Source of the DNA: a bacterium
GTDB lineage: Bacteria > Moduliflexota > Moduliflexia > Moduliflexales > JAUQPW01
DNA length: 51,791 bases
Assembly: GCA_030550175.1 (NCBI GenBank)
Contig: JAUQPW010000029.1
Span: forward strand, 1 to 51,791
Direction: 5' to 3'
Below, piece by piece: positions 35,871 through 45,668 of this stretch. The notes beneath the pieces were generated by a model that ran no database searches, had not been told where the DNA came from, and was given only the letters and a program-made list of their open reading frames with translations. The translations under genes were made by a program, and so were the position numbers. How positions within the stretch are numbered: the stretch's first letter is position 1; each line of letters begins with the position of its first letter.

Positions 35871-35899
35871 TTGACACATAACCTGAAATTGGTTAATTT
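35871..35899 (+). promoter_or_regulatory. Promoter of the yicC-remA-gmk-coaBC operon
   Basis: TTGACA (35871-35876), 17 bases, TAATTT (35894-35899), 27 bases before ATG 35927. Consensus -35, good -10. Confidence 0.72.
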
Positions 35900-35926
35900 T
35901 AACTTACTCATAGAGGAGCGTAACAT

Positions 35927-36808
35927 ATGCTAAAAAGTATGACCGGGTATGGCTCTGTAAACCTCCAACAGGGTAACCGGACTTATAGTATAGAGGTTAA
36001 ATCGGTTAACCATCGATATTGCGATGTCAACGTGAAGGTACCCTCTCAATATGGATTTTTGGAGAATGAGATCAAAAAGTTGATCAAGGAAAGATTTTCC
36101 AGGGGTCGATTCGATGTTTATCTGAATATAGACGAATTGGAGGGGAATTCCAGGAAGATTTCCTTTGATCACGCTCTGGCTGCCAGGTACCTGAAAGAGC
36201 TAAAGGAATTGGGAACCAAACTCGGCATAGAAACTTCTATAGACCTCCTCTCGCTGATTAAGCTGCCCGAAGTGATTAAAATAGAAAAAGAGCCGGAGGA
36301 TCAAGAAGAGATTATCCAATCTGTTCAGAAAACTCTGGAACTGGCACTGGCTCAACTTGAGGAGATGCGGAAGAAAGAAGGAGAATTACTTCGTCAAGAA
36401 ATTTTAAATATTTTAAATCGTATCCAGGCGGCTACCCTCCGTATTAGCGAGCGCGCACCCCTGATTCCTGTAGAGTATAAAAAGAACCTCCAGCAGCGTG
36501 TCCAGAATCTCCTGGAAAACACCCTGGAAGTCGATGAAGCCAGACTCCTTCAAGAAGTGGTCATCTTCGCGGAGCGTATGGATATAACCGAAGAACTTGC
36601 CAGATTAAATAGTCACCTTACCCAGTTTTGTAAACTTACAGAGTCCGAAGAACCGGTTGGAAAAAGATTAGATTTTCTCATTCAAGAAATGAACCGGGAG
36701 GTAAACACCATAGGTTCTAAAGCCAACGATGCCCTGGTCTCTCAAGAAGTAGTAGAAATCAAAACGGAAATGGAAAGAATGAGAGAACAGGTCCAGAATA
36801 TTGAGTGA
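35927..36808 (+). CDS. yicC: YicC family endoribonuclease-like protein
   Basis: 293 residues with the full YicC pattern: MLKSMTGYGSVNLQQGNRTY start, IEVKSVNHRYCDVNVKVP, and a C-terminal DUF1732 part with ITEELARLNSHLTQF and KRLDFLIQEMNREVNTIGSK. Linked to RNA turnover in E. coli. Ribosome binding site GAGGAG 35913-35918. First gene of yicC-remA-gmk-coaBC, four bases before the next. Confidence 0.95.
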   Translation: MLKSMTGYGSVNLQQGNRTYSIEVKSVNHRYCDVNVKVPSQYGFLENEIKKLIKERFSRGRFDVYLNIDELEGNSRKISFDHALAARYLKELKELGTKLGIETSIDLLSLIKLPEVIKIEKEPEDQEEIIQSVQKTLELALAQLEEMRKKEGELLRQEILNILNRIQAATLRISERAPLIPVEYKKNLQQRVQNLLENTLEVDEARLLQEVVIFAERMDITEELARLNSHLTQFCKLTESEEPVGKRLDFLIQEMNREVNTIGSKANDALVSQEVVEIKTEMERMREQVQNIE

Positions 36809-36811
36809 AGG

Positions 36812-37105
36812 ATGAAAGTGGGTCCAAAACTTATTAACATTGGATTTGGAAATGTTGTGGTTGCATCTCGCATTGTTGCGGTAGTAGCGCCGAGTTCGGC
36901 GCCTATGAAACGGCTCAAGGAAGAAGCCCGTCAAAATAAAAAGCTCATTGATGCAACCCAGGGTCGGAAGACCCGTGCCGTTATTATTACGGATAGCGAT
37001 CACGTAATTCTTTCGGCTGTACAGCCCACCACAGTAGCTCAAAGATTTCTGGCAGAAGAATCAGCCGAAGAATCATCTGAAGAATTGAGGGAAATAGATA
37101 AATAG
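36812..37105 (+). CDS. DUF370 / RemA-like regulator
   Basis: 97 residues. Typical RemA/DUF370 blocks: [33 protein letters not shown]-like [31 protein letters not shown]. In Bacillus RemA is a DNA-binding activator of matrix genes; in many Gram-negative phyla it sits between yicC and gmk, as here. The tail ([14 protein letters not shown]) is longer and acidic. Confidence 0.9.
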   Translation: MKVGPKLINIGFGNVVVASRIVAVVAPSSAPMKRLKEEARQNKKLIDATQGRKTRAVIITDSDHVILSAVQPTTVAQRFLAEESAEESSEELREIDK

Positions 37106-37140
37106 GCAACACCTATGTGGGTCGGTACATTTTTACTTAA

Positions 37141-37767
37141 ATGTACATGGATATAGAGTTTAAGAAGAGTCAAAAGGGGCTTCTTTATGTGGTATCGGCC
37201 CCCTCAGGGGCCGGAAAAACTTCGTTATGTAAAGAGGTCATTCGACGTATCCCTAACCTGGAGCATTCCATATCTTATACGACCCGAAAACCTCGATGGG
37301 ATGAAGTGGATGGAGTAGATTATCATTTTGTGACCCCCGAGGTTTTCAATGACATGATTCAGAAGGGTGAGTTTGCCGAATATGCCCTCGTACACGGAAA
37401 TCTTTACGGAACCGGCTTAAAAATAACCGAAGAAAAATTAGCTAAGGGAATCAGCCTCGTTTTAGATATTGATGTTCAAGGGGCTGATCAATTGAGGGTA
37501 AGATATCCGGAAGGTGTTTTTATTTTTGTTTTACCTCCATTTTTTTCCCTTTTAAGAAAAAGATTGTTGGAAAGGCATTCTGATTCTGCCGATGAAATCG
37601 AACGTCGACTGGCTAAGGCCTATGAAGAAATAAAACACTATAAAAAATATCAATACGTTATTATTAATGATAATCTGGAGAAGGCCGTAGAAGAGTTCTG
37701 TGCCATTATCTTGGCCGAGCAGTGTCGTGCCTTTAGAATAACGGCCCATCCAGATATTTGTTCATGA
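37141..37767 (+). CDS. gmk: Guanylate kinase
   Basis: 208 residues, GMP + ATP to GDP. P-loop VSAPSGAGKTSLCKEV near residue 20, GMP-binding HSISYTTRKPR and VDGVDYHFV near 45-65, LDIDVQGADQLR near 108, and the lid segment with HSDSADEIERRLAKA. The stop overlaps the coaBC start (ATGA at 37764-37767). In many genomes rpoZ separates gmk from coaBC; it is absent here. Confidence 0.95.
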   Translation: MYMDIEFKKSQKGLLYVVSAPSGAGKTSLCKEVIRRIPNLEHSISYTTRKPRWDEVDGVDYHFVTPEVFNDMIQKGEFAEYALVHGNLYGTGLKITEEKLAKGISLVLDIDVQGADQLRVRYPEGVFIFVLPPFFSLLRKRLLERHSDSADEIERRLAKAYEEIKHYKKYQYVIINDNLEKAVEEFCAIILAEQCRAFRITAHPDICS

Positions 37768-39044
37768 CCCTACTGCAAGGTAAAAATATTCTCCTCGGTG
37801 TAACCGGGGGTATTGCCGCTTATAAATCGGCTGAAATAGTCCGGGGGTTTAAAAAAGCCGGGGCTCAGGTTCAGGTGGTTATGACCCGAAACGCCCAACG
37901 TTTTATAACCCCCCTTACCTTAGAAACCCTTTCCCAAAATCGGGTTATGACCGAGATGTTTCCATCTTCCTACGAAGATGAGGAAGAAGCCGGGCCCTTT
38001 CTCCGGTCTACTTCTACGAATCTCCCGGAGATAGATCATATTGCTCTCGCCCAGAGGGCCGATGTGGTTCTCATTGCCCCGGCCACGGCGAATATAATCG
38101 GTAAGCTGGCTCATGGTATCTGTGACGATTTGCTTTCAACCCTTGTCATTGCGACCAAAGCTCCTGTGATCGTAGCTCCGGCCATGAATTGCAATATGTA
38201 TGAACATCCGGTAGTTCAGGGCAACCTGGAAAAGTTGAAATCTCTGGGGGTTCAGGTTATAGAACCCGAGGCAGGTTTCCTGGCCTGCCAGATGGAAGGG
38301 AAGGGACGACTTCCGGACCCTGATGTTATCGTGACCTTTGTTGTAAACTTTTTGCACAATCGGCAACGTCTCCTGGGTAAAAAGGTATTGGTTACGGCGG
38401 GTCCGACCCGAGAAGCCATCGATCCGGTCCGTTTTATTTCCAACCGATCCTCCGGACGAATGGGTTATGCCATCGCTAAAGTCGCTCGACAATGGGGTGC
38501 TGAAGTATTTTTAGTGAGTGGACCTACGGCCTTAGCCGCCCCCCCCGGGGTTCATTTAACCCGGGTGGAAACGGCAGCTGAAATGCGGGAAGCAGTGCTG
38601 AAATACTTTCCCCAGGTGGATGTGGTCATTAAAGCAGCAGCGGTGGCCGATTATCGGGTTAAAGAGGTTAAAGACCAAAAGATTAAAAAGAAAGACTCGG
38701 GGTTAGTTCTGGAACTTGAAGAAACCCCGGATATCTTAGAAGAATTAGGTCGGATCAAGGAGAAGCAAGTTCTGGTCGGGTTTGCGGCCGAAACCCAAAA
38801 CCTTCTTTCCTATGCCGAAGAAAAGCTCAGAAGAAAAAACCTAGATTTCATCGTTGTGAACGATGTGAGTCGTAAAGACGCCGGGTTTGAAGTGGAAACC
38901 AATGCCATCCAAATCGTTTATCGAAATGGGAAGGTTACGGACTATCCCCTCATGCCTAAGGAAAAAGTAGCCGAAGTCATTCTGGGGGAAATCTTGCCTT
39001 TTCTGGCTGATAAGGAGACTCAAAACCGTCATCGTGGGGAGTAA
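37764..39044 (+). CDS. coaBC: Bifunctional phosphopantothenoylcysteine decarboxylase / phosphopantothenate--cysteine ligase
   Basis: About 426 residues. CoaC half (about 1-185): ILLGVTGGIAAYKSAEIVRGF, His of EIDHIALAQRADVVLIAPATAN, APAMNCNMYEHP; flavin-dependent decarboxylase. CoaB half (about 190-420): VTAGPTREAIDPVRFISNRS, VIKAAAVADYR and VGFAAET. Together with CoaX (19 kb) gives two successive stages of CoA synthesis. ATG 37764 is preferred over an in-frame TTG two codons upstream. Confidence 0.96.
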   Translation: MTLLQGKNILLGVTGGIAAYKSAEIVRGFKKAGAQVQVVMTRNAQRFITPLTLETLSQNRVMTEMFPSSYEDEEEAGPFLRSTSTNLPEIDHIALAQRADVVLIAPATANIIGKLAHGICDDLLSTLVIATKAPVIVAPAMNCNMYEHPVVQGNLEKLKSLGVQVIEPEAGFLACQMEGKGRLPDPDVIVTFVVNFLHNRQRLLGKKVLVTAGPTREAIDPVRFISNRSSGRMGYAIAKVARQWGAEVFLVSGPTALAAPPGVHLTRVETAAEMREAVLKYFPQVDVVIKAAAVADYRVKEVKDQKIKKKDSGLVLELEETPDILEELGRIKEKQVLVGFAAETQNLLSYAEEKLRRKNLDFIVVNDVSRKDAGFEVETNAIQIVYRNGKVTDYPLMPKEKVAEVILGEILPFLADKETQNRHRGE

Positions 39045-39075
39045 GCAGAAAAACCTCTCCAGATTCAGGCTGTTT

Positions 39076-40323
39076 TTAGGGACGGGGAGACCCTGTATCT
39101 TCCGCCAGCCAGGTGGGTCCTTCATAATTCTGGACAACTTCCCGTCCATAAGCCTGTGTAACGACTTCGAGGCGATTCTGGGTAACGTTAAATCGAAGGG
39201 TCCAGGTTATTTCATTGGGTCCCATAAATTTCACCCAGCGCTTTCCCGGTGGAAAATACCAACTGTACCACTGGTAAATTTTATGGGTTTGGGGCAGGCC
39301 TGCTTTGGAAGACCCAGATAAAAAATCCCTGGCGTCTATGGAAGATTTAGCAATTCTATAAGCATCTGCCACTTTCATAGTTCCTTCGGCATCCAGAACC
39401 CATGAACTCCCTTCATAAGGGACCGTCGGACCCGACGGTTTGGCAGGTGGATCATAGGTGAGACCTAAAATTCCTCGGAAGGGCGAAGGCTTGGTAATGG
39501 TTCTGATGGTTTCCCCAATATAAATACCTTCTAAACTCCCCCCTGAGCTGGTAAAGGTATGAAGCCAATGTCCGCCATAATACCTCGATAAAGGTGTTAC
39601 AAATACCTGGGAACTGGCTATACCGGTCGGAACAGCCTGAATGGTTAAAATACTATCTGTAAATACAGTGGGTTCTGCAGCATCTGTGGCCCGCACGGTG
39701 ATGGAGCCACTTCTGCCCTCTGCCGGGGTAATCACTCCGGTGTTACTGTCGATGGTTGCTCCATAGGTATTTCCTATAATAGACCATTTTACTGTTCGAT
39801 CGGGAGGGAGTGTCTCTGCCGAGGCTGTACTTCGCACTAAAATATCGTCCAAAGGCCAGGCTTTGGGTGGATCGAAGGTGACCCGAAGAATTTTCGGTAA
39901 AACCGTAACCTTCACATCGGCCTGGACCGGGATTCCAGAATTATAAGAATATCCGATTGTTATGACTACATCTCCCGGAGTGTCAGCCTTTAAAGTTAAA
40001 GTCAGTTTTAATCTCGGAGTTAGTAAAGGTTCGATTACCGTCGTTTCTGATTGGATAAGAGTCGCCGATCCCCAGTTTAGATTCGTAAAACTGCCGGGGA
40101 CAGGTCCTCCTTCGGCTTCGATGGTAAACATCTCTCCTACCGAAACTTTCGTAGGAGAGGTAACGATACGCACAAAGGTCTTCGGGTCTTCATCTGCCGG
40201 CAATGGATTTCTCCCGATCCTCCATCCTATGAAAACAGGGGTTTGTGGAAGAGCTTGAGCAACGATTATTTGAGGTATCCCCAGGATAAAGAATCCCATC
40301 AAAAAAATCCGCTTTATTTTCAT
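39076..40323 (-). CDS. Secreted protein with Ig-like (BIG2-type) domain, function unknown
   Basis: About 415 residues from ATG 40323. A signal peptide (IKRIFLMGFFILGIPQIIVAQA) is followed by beta-rich repeats: a bacterial Ig-like region around residues 70-240 (TVKWSIIGNTYGATIDSNTG, VRATDAAEPTVF) and a unique C-terminal half with many aromatic residues (WYSWYFPPGKRWVKF). The frame could start earlier at 40368, but the signal peptide begins at 40323. Last gene of the mxa-like run and convergent with coaBC. I do not recognise the C-terminal part; it may act in the cell envelope with the VWA proteins. Confidence 0.75.
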   Translation of the reverse strand: MKIKRIFLMGFFILGIPQIIVAQALPQTPVFIGWRIGRNPLPADEDPKTFVRIVTSPTKVSVGEMFTIEAEGGPVPGSFTNLNWGSATLIQSETTVIEPLLTPRLKLTLTLKADTPGDVVITIGYSYNSGIPVQADVKVTVLPKILRVTFDPPKAWPLDDILVRSTASAETLPPDRTVKWSIIGNTYGATIDSNTGVITPAEGRSGSITVRATDAAEPTVFTDSILTIQAVPTGIASSQVFVTPLSRYYGGHWLHTFTSSGGSLEGIYIGETIRTITKPSPFRGILGLTYDPPAKPSGPTVPYEGSSWVLDAEGTMKVADAYRIAKSSIDARDFLSGSSKAGLPQTHKIYQWYSWYFPPGKRWVKFMGPNEITWTLRFNVTQNRLEVVTQAYGREVVQNYEGPTWLAEDTGSPRP

Positions 40324-40386
40324 TTTTACATGATCCGGTAATCTTGGTATTTGCATGCCTAATCTCAATCAGATTTTATTTTCCTT

Positions 40387-41421
40387 TCATCCCCCCTCCA
40401 GCCTATAAAAAATAAGAAGGAGAACGAAAGCACCCAAAAAGAAAAAAGAACGAAGCGGATAAGGATAAGTATACTCTCGTTGGTTTTGACTCCCCTGTTT
40501 TTGGATGATGTCCTGAAGCGTTGCAAATAATTCCCCACGGTTTTCAAGGGTATAATAAGTCCCACCTGTTTTCTCTGCGATAAATTGAAGAACATCTGCC
40601 TTAAGGGCCGTTGTGACCGGTTGACCCTTTTGATCCGTGAGATAGCCCAGGGGAGAAAGGGGATCTGGAATGTAAGTGGGGTCTTCAGATCCGATTCCAA
40701 TGGTAAAAACTGGAATGCTACTTCCCCGCCTGGCGAGGAGATTATATATATCCCGTGTGAGAGGTCTATCTCCATCGCTGATCAAAATCAAGGAGATAAT
40801 CGGGGGAGTTGAGGAGGTAAGGGTATCTTCTTTATGGATTCGTAAAAAGGTATCTACCAGATTAAACCCTTCTTGCAGAGCCGTAACCAGATCGGTACCC
40901 TGTTTATAAAAAAAGTTACGTGGAAGATGTCGAATTTTGGCAATGATTTCATCATGATCATCACTAAAACCACTGGTAATGGGAACTGCATACTCGGAAA
41001 AAGGAACCAGACTGATCTTGATCCCTTTAGGGAGGGAAGAAATAAATTCCTGGAGACTCTTTTTGGTTTCTGCAAAGCGACTGGTCGCATTTTCCCCATC
41101 GGGGTGATAGGGGGCCTCCATACTTCTGGAAACATCTAATAGAATGACCAAAACTACGTTCTCCCAGATGGGTTCCCAGGCAGAACGTTGAATAACCGGT
41201 GAAGCAAAACCGAGCATACTGAGTGTGAAACCGATAAGGAAAAGACTTGTGGTAAGAAAATACTTCTTCTTTGGAAGAAGTACGCTTTGCCTGCGTACAA
41301 AAGGAAGCTTACACCATATATCCCAGACGGCTTTTTTCTGGTGCCACAGACTCAAAAAAAGGCCTATCAGGAACGGAATAGTGACTAGTCCCCATAAAAT
41401 CCAAGGATATTCCCAGGTCAT
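40387..41421 (-). CDS. VWA-domain membrane protein, MxaL/BatA-like
   Basis: 344 residues. Two N-terminal membrane helices (WILWGLVTIPFLIGLFL; LTTSLFLIGFTLSMLGFA), a von Willebrand A domain with MIDAS VVLVILLDVSRSMEAP near residue 90 and GTDLVTALQEG, and a C-terminal helix (SFFFLGAFVLLLIFY). In mxa clusters the equivalent gene is mxaL, one of the proteins needed to activate periplasmic methanol dehydrogenase. Assigned by order and domain type. Confidence 0.85.
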   Translation of the reverse strand: MTWEYPWILWGLVTIPFLIGLFLSLWHQKKAVWDIWCKLPFVRRQSVLLPKKKYFLTTSLFLIGFTLSMLGFASPVIQRSAWEPIWENVVLVILLDVSRSMEAPYHPDGENATSRFAETKKSLQEFISSLPKGIKISLVPFSEYAVPITSGFSDDHDEIIAKIRHLPRNFFYKQGTDLVTALQEGFNLVDTFLRIHKEDTLTSSTPPIISLILISDGDRPLTRDIYNLLARRGSSIPVFTIGIGSEDPTYIPDPLSPLGYLTDQKGQPVTTALKADVLQFIAEKTGGTYYTLENRGELFATLQDIIQKQGSQNQREYTYPYPLRSFFFLGAFVLLLIFYRLEGG

Positions 41422-41598
41422 ATCTCTACAGAGTTGGATGAATTATTTGTCTGACGAACTCCCGGGTTCGTTTTTCCAACCTTCCGGCAAACTCCTTATT
41501 TTCCCCAGGCCGGATATCTAAACTACCCGACCTAAGTCAAAGTTTTTATTGTTTATCATTTCAGGTACTTTACCCCACTTTAGGTGCTTTAATGCACT

Positions 41599-42585
41599 TT
41601 AATGCAACTGTCCCTCGCTACCTGCATCGGCACTGCCGGGACCGGCTTTAGAACCTGAGGTATCCGGAGGCCGGCTCCCCTGTTCTGAAATTACATTGGG
41701 ACTTTTGTTCTTATCCAAAAGGAATTCTTTCATGGTATTCTCCTCTTCCGGAGAGAGCGATTTGGATTCGAGATTTCCCTTTTTAAGCATTTCTCCAAGG
41801 GGCTCTATTTCCGGCATCGTGAGGGCGTCTTTGAGAATGCCTTCGATTTGCTTGCGTTCTCTTTCTTCGATCTCAGGGTTCTGCTGGAAGCGGGTCAGAG
41901 TTTCTAATAGAAGTACCGCATTTAATTCATCGGCTAGAGAAGCACGGACTTGATCGGCATAAAGTGCCTGAAGGGTTCTCTGGAGTGATTTGACGGCATA
42001 TACCAACCCTTGCCTTAAACTGGAGGAGTTCCTGGGTTGCTTTTCAAGAAAATCTTTTACAAGAAAAGTCGGAACTATGGCCCGGACTCCGTTGACGGTT
42101 GCCACAAACTGCCAGTAGGGGTTTCGGGTCTGTTCCTGAATTTGTTTATATTGATTTTCAGCCGCATTAAAGTGTTTCATGACCTCCTCGATAGAGGGTT
42201 TATCAGTACGATCTTTATCTAAGGGGTTGGTAATCGGAACGTTGGAAGAAACAAGCTGCACAGGTCCATATAACGCCAATAAACGTTCGCCTTCTCGAAA
42301 TTCCATCTCCGCCAGTCGAAGTTGAATGTAAGAACGGGTTTCAACCCCCAATCGATCGAGAACATTCAAAATAGGTCCCTGGGGAATGCCTAAAAACGTT
42401 TGGGTGTATTGGGTATCTGCCTTCCGATAGGCATTCAGGGCCTCTGCAAATTTTCCTTCGGTGGCAAGTACCTCTGCTTCACCCAGTAGCTGTTGCTGTC
42501 TGTAATAGACCCAACTCATCACCCCCAGGGCTACTCCCAGGAGAATCATTGTATCAAAAAGAACTCTTAAAAGTTTATTTTTCAT
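41599..42585 (-). CDS. Membrane-anchored protein at the mxaK position
   Basis: 328 residues. One N-terminal membrane helix (LFDTMILLGVALGVMSWVYY) is followed by a TPR-like helical stretch (EVLATEGKFAEALNAYRKAD) and a Gln/Glu-rich remainder, ending in a Gly/Ser tail. Between the two VWA genes, exactly where mxaK lies in mxaRSACKL clusters; MxaK too has one membrane helix and a helical periplasmic part, but this protein is longer. The ATG is preceded by a ggataacggccaacaggt tract, so the ribosome binding site is unclear. Confidence 0.75.
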   Translation of the reverse strand: MKNKLLRVLFDTMILLGVALGVMSWVYYRQQQLLGEAEVLATEGKFAEALNAYRKADTQYTQTFLGIPQGPILNVLDRLGVETRSYIQLRLAEMEFREGERLLALYGPVQLVSSNVPITNPLDKDRTDKPSIEEVMKHFNAAENQYKQIQEQTRNPYWQFVATVNGVRAIVPTFLVKDFLEKQPRNSSSLRQGLVYAVKSLQRTLQALYADQVRASLADELNAVLLLETLTRFQQNPEIEERERKQIEGILKDALTMPEIEPLGEMLKKGNLESKSLSPEEENTMKEFLLDKNKSPNVISEQGSRPPDTSGSKAGPGSADAGSEGQLH

Positions 42586-42655
42586 CGGTTTTTACCTGTT
42601 GGCCGTTATCCATTGTCTTTGCTTTTTATTACGGATACCGGGCAAAAAATAGATT

Positions 42656-43798
42656 TTAAGGAAAGTGCTTAAATCTTTTTTGAAATCGTAAGCCTACAGC
42701 CAGCCCTGGTAAGAGCAAGCTGGGTAAAAACACGTGGAACAGAGGTTGTTCTTTGATTCGCGTTGCTACGACACCTTTACCCTGTTCCATTCCATCCATA
42801 TCCTTTGCGATCTTTTGAAACATATCTTGTAAGCCGGTCGCCGTACTATCCCAGGTGTAAGCTTTCCAGGAGGGATTCTTATCCAAATGCGCATCCAACT
42901 GATAAGGACGATTTTTAAGGCTGACAAAGTAGACATGATGGAATCCTAATCGTTCATAATAATCAAGAATTTTTAGATAATCAACCCGCTCCGCCGGAGA
43001 AGTTGGATCTAGAAGCTGTCCGTCGGTCACAACAATAAGCGCTTTGCCGAGGCCTACCTCTTCAAGCCTGGAGACGAGGGGAATTTTAAGCGGATAGATC
43101 TCTTCATTATTTTTCTGCCGCCAATGCCAGAGAAACCGTTGAAGGTCGTTTTGGAGTTCTTGATAGATTTTATCTTGTTCTACAGGGTCGAATTGTTGTA
43201 CGGCCATGCGGGTCTCAACTTCATCTTCAAGAAAACTGGCCAGGGCTTTAAACAAACCCAGACCGATTTGAGTTCCTTTCTCTTTGGAAGTCGTCTGATC
43301 CAGACTGTCTAAATTAAACTCTTGAATGACTGAGGGTCGGGTAACCTCCATAATCAACCCTGCGTGGTTCCGGGTAAAAATACCACCGCTCGCATCGGAG
43401 TCAAACCGTACTAGGGCCATGCGGTCTTCCTTAGGTCTTTTATAAATAAAATCGACCAGGGCGTCCCTTACGACCATTTCCAATAACCTAGTTTGGGTCA
43501 TGCTGGCAGAGGTATCTAAAAGAATCAGAATACTGCGGGTTTCTTTAACTTCATAAGTCTCTTTTTTTCCCAAAAAAGGCTCAGCCATTAAAACTATTAA
43601 AATGAAGAGGAAAGCATACAGGCAGTAAGAGGGAAGATTTTTAATCCGGCGAGGTCTTGCAACTTCCCGGGCTTGGATCCTCACCTGAGGGGGAATACCC
43701 AGAGAAAGATGGGGGGGTACCTGTCGCCGGGGGAGCCACTTAAGAAGTATCAGCGGAAGTAAAAGCAAGAAGGCTATGGGATATTGAAAGTGAAGCAT
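42656..43798 (-). CDS. VWA-domain membrane protein, MxaC-like
   Basis: 380 residues. N-terminal membrane segment (FLLLLPLILLKW), a second helix (LYAFLFILIVLMAEPF), VWA domain with MIDAS SILILLDTSASMTQ near residue 90, and IVVTDGQLLDP near 255. A C-terminal hydrophobic stretch (FHVFLPSLLLPGLAVGL) gives a second anchor. The equivalent in mxa clusters is mxaC. Three bases after the BatD-like gene. Confidence 0.85.
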   Translation of the reverse strand: MLHFQYPIAFLLLLPLILLKWLPRRQVPPHLSLGIPPQVRIQAREVARPRRIKNLPSYCLYAFLFILIVLMAEPFLGKKETYEVKETRSILILLDTSASMTQTRLLEMVVRDALVDFIYKRPKEDRMALVRFDSDASGGIFTRNHAGLIMEVTRPSVIQEFNLDSLDQTTSKEKGTQIGLGLFKALASFLEDEVETRMAVQQFDPVEQDKIYQELQNDLQRFLWHWRQKNNEEIYPLKIPLVSRLEEVGLGKALIVVTDGQLLDPTSPAERVDYLKILDYYERLGFHHVYFVSLKNRPYQLDAHLDKNPSWKAYTWDSTATGLQDMFQKIAKDMDGMEQGKGVVATRIKEQPLFHVFLPSLLLPGLAVGLRFQKRFKHFP

Positions 43799-43801
43799 TT
43801 T

Positions 43802-45625
43802 TTAAAGAATCTGTTTTGTAATCTCTTCTACCCTGGCCAGTAAGCTTTGAGCCTCGGTATTTGAAAGGGATAAGGATTTTTTAAGAACCTGTTTCTCGAG
43901 GGAATGTAACAGGCTCAATGCTTCGGCAGCAGGATCTTTATCGGGATCTAAAACCATTCCTGAGGCTTGCCGGGGAGATACCCGTTTCATATACTGCTTG
44001 ATAGATTCACTTGAAGTGCCTAATCCACCCAAGAAATGCGCCTCATCTTGATAGTAGCGCTCTCCAAGAAGTTGTTTTAAGAGAATGATCAGGAAGTGAA
44101 GCCATTCTCTTTCCTGATTCATATTACCTTGAAAAGTTAAAGATTCCAGCATTCTCTGGGCTTCTTTAAGACGCCCTTGATATTTTGTGACCAGAGCTTT
44201 AAGGAGCCGGTCTAGAGAGTAAGATTCCTGTTCTAATTTTGCCAGATCTAGAGACCGTCGGGATAAGCTCCAGGTTCCTATCATTCCGACTATAAAGAGT
44301 AAAATTCCTAAGGTGGCTCCGGTTGGTACAATCCAGGAGGGTACATTATGCGGGGTTAAGGAAATGAGCTGGCCGGGTATCCTGGTAAGCCGTTGAGGAA
44401 GATGGGTTGGAATAGTAATGGCCGTATACATGCTTCCCCGAAAGACCTTAATACGTTTTTGATCATTCAATTCTTTATAAGCTACCTGGACAGGATAAGC
44501 CGGAAGAATATAAGTGCCTGTTTTAGATAAACGAAAAATGATGGCTACTTCCTCAAGGATCCTACCGTCTTGGAGGTTTTGGGTCTTTTTTTCAATCTGA
44601 TCTACTTGAATAAGTTCATCAGGAAGACGTGTATTTTCAGAAATCCAAGCATAAACGGCCTCTTTTGTAAAGGTTTTCGGTAATAGCTTGACATCCTGGT
44701 CTCGTTCGATTCGCAAGGTGTAGTGAATCGGTTCCCAAATACCGAAGGTGTTGATTCCAACGGGTTGAGCCTGGACTTCAACGGGCATACGTAACCTCAA
44801 CCACCGAAGTTTAGCACGCTTCACCACTCCGGACATTTGTTGGTAACGAAGGACGGTAGCCAGAATATTGGTGGGGGCTCCTTTCTTTAACTGTAAGACC
44901 ATGGGAGTTTTAAAATTATCGTTATGTCCTATTTCCTTGACATAGTTCGCTTCATTAGTCTCTCTGATTTGGGTAACTCCTCCCGGGATGAGTTCTGGAG
45001 GGAGGAATTCCACCTCAAATTGGACGAAGGGAGCAACCATTTTATCCGGAAATAAAAAAACCGGCAGTACAAAATCGAATCCGGGTATTTGAGCCAGATT
45101 GTCCAGAACAACCAAGAGTTTTTCCACAGCCAGGATATCCTTGAAGGTTACCAGGTAAGCTTCAAATTCTGGAGCCGTCTTTATTTTGGGGTTTGCATCC
45201 GCCGCAAGATATCCAATGGCATAAACTTCTTCCTTTTCCGGAGAGGGCAAGGCTTGAAAAGTATCTATTTCTGGAAAATCCTCCGGAGGCTTCTTCAGAA
45301 AGTTTTGTACCCTTTCTTTTTGAGAATCATCGGGTTGTTCCAAAACAATCACTATCCGTTGGCGGGAAAGGAACGGGAAGAGATCCTCCTGTTTAAATCG
45401 ATCGTTTTCAACCCGGATCCACACAAAGTGTTCCCGTTGATAGTAAAGGGGTTTCTGCCCTCGACTTGGACCCATCTGACTTTGGGCAAAAGCCTGTCCT
45501 GAATCCGATCGAAGAAGGAGAGGGAAATTTTGGATTTTGTTGAGGAATCTCACAGGAATCCCATCAAAGGGGAGAAAGATTAAAACCAGGCAAAGGGATA
45601 AGGATAAGAAAGTAGATTTTTTCAT
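43802..45625 (-). CDS. BatD/MxaA-like secreted and membrane-anchored protein
   Basis: 607 residues. Signal peptide (FLSLSLCLVLIFLPFDGIPV), beta-sandwich repeats as in BatD proteins (RLRMPVEVQAQPVG, FRLSKTGTYILPAYPVQVAYKEL), one membrane helix near 425-450 (TGATLGILLFIVGMIGTWSL) and a cytoplasmic helical C-terminus. In mxa clusters the equivalent is mxaA; in Bat operons batD. The frame around 45625 lacks an obvious ribosome binding site. Confidence 0.8.
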   Translation of the reverse strand: MKKSTFLSLSLCLVLIFLPFDGIPVRFLNKIQNFPLLLRSDSGQAFAQSQMGPSRGQKPLYYQREHFVWIRVENDRFKQEDLFPFLSRQRIVIVLEQPDDSQKERVQNFLKKPPEDFPEIDTFQALPSPEKEEVYAIGYLAADANPKIKTAPEFEAYLVTFKDILAVEKLLVVLDNLAQIPGFDFVLPVFLFPDKMVAPFVQFEVEFLPPELIPGGVTQIRETNEANYVKEIGHNDNFKTPMVLQLKKGAPTNILATVLRYQQMSGVVKRAKLRWLRLRMPVEVQAQPVGINTFGIWEPIHYTLRIERDQDVKLLPKTFTKEAVYAWISENTRLPDELIQVDQIEKKTQNLQDGRILEEVAIIFRLSKTGTYILPAYPVQVAYKELNDQKRIKVFRGSMYTAITIPTHLPQRLTRIPGQLISLTPHNVPSWIVPTGATLGILLFIVGMIGTWSLSRRSLDLAKLEQESYSLDRLLKALVTKYQGRLKEAQRMLESLTFQGNMNQEREWLHFLIILLKQLLGERYYQDEAHFLGGLGTSSESIKQYMKRVSPRQASGMVLDPDKDPAAEALSLLHSLEKQVLKKSLSLSNTEAQSLLARVEEITKQIL

Positions 45626-45668
45626 AATGTATAAGGGTTAGAGTACTAAAATTACTGTAATTGTTTAT

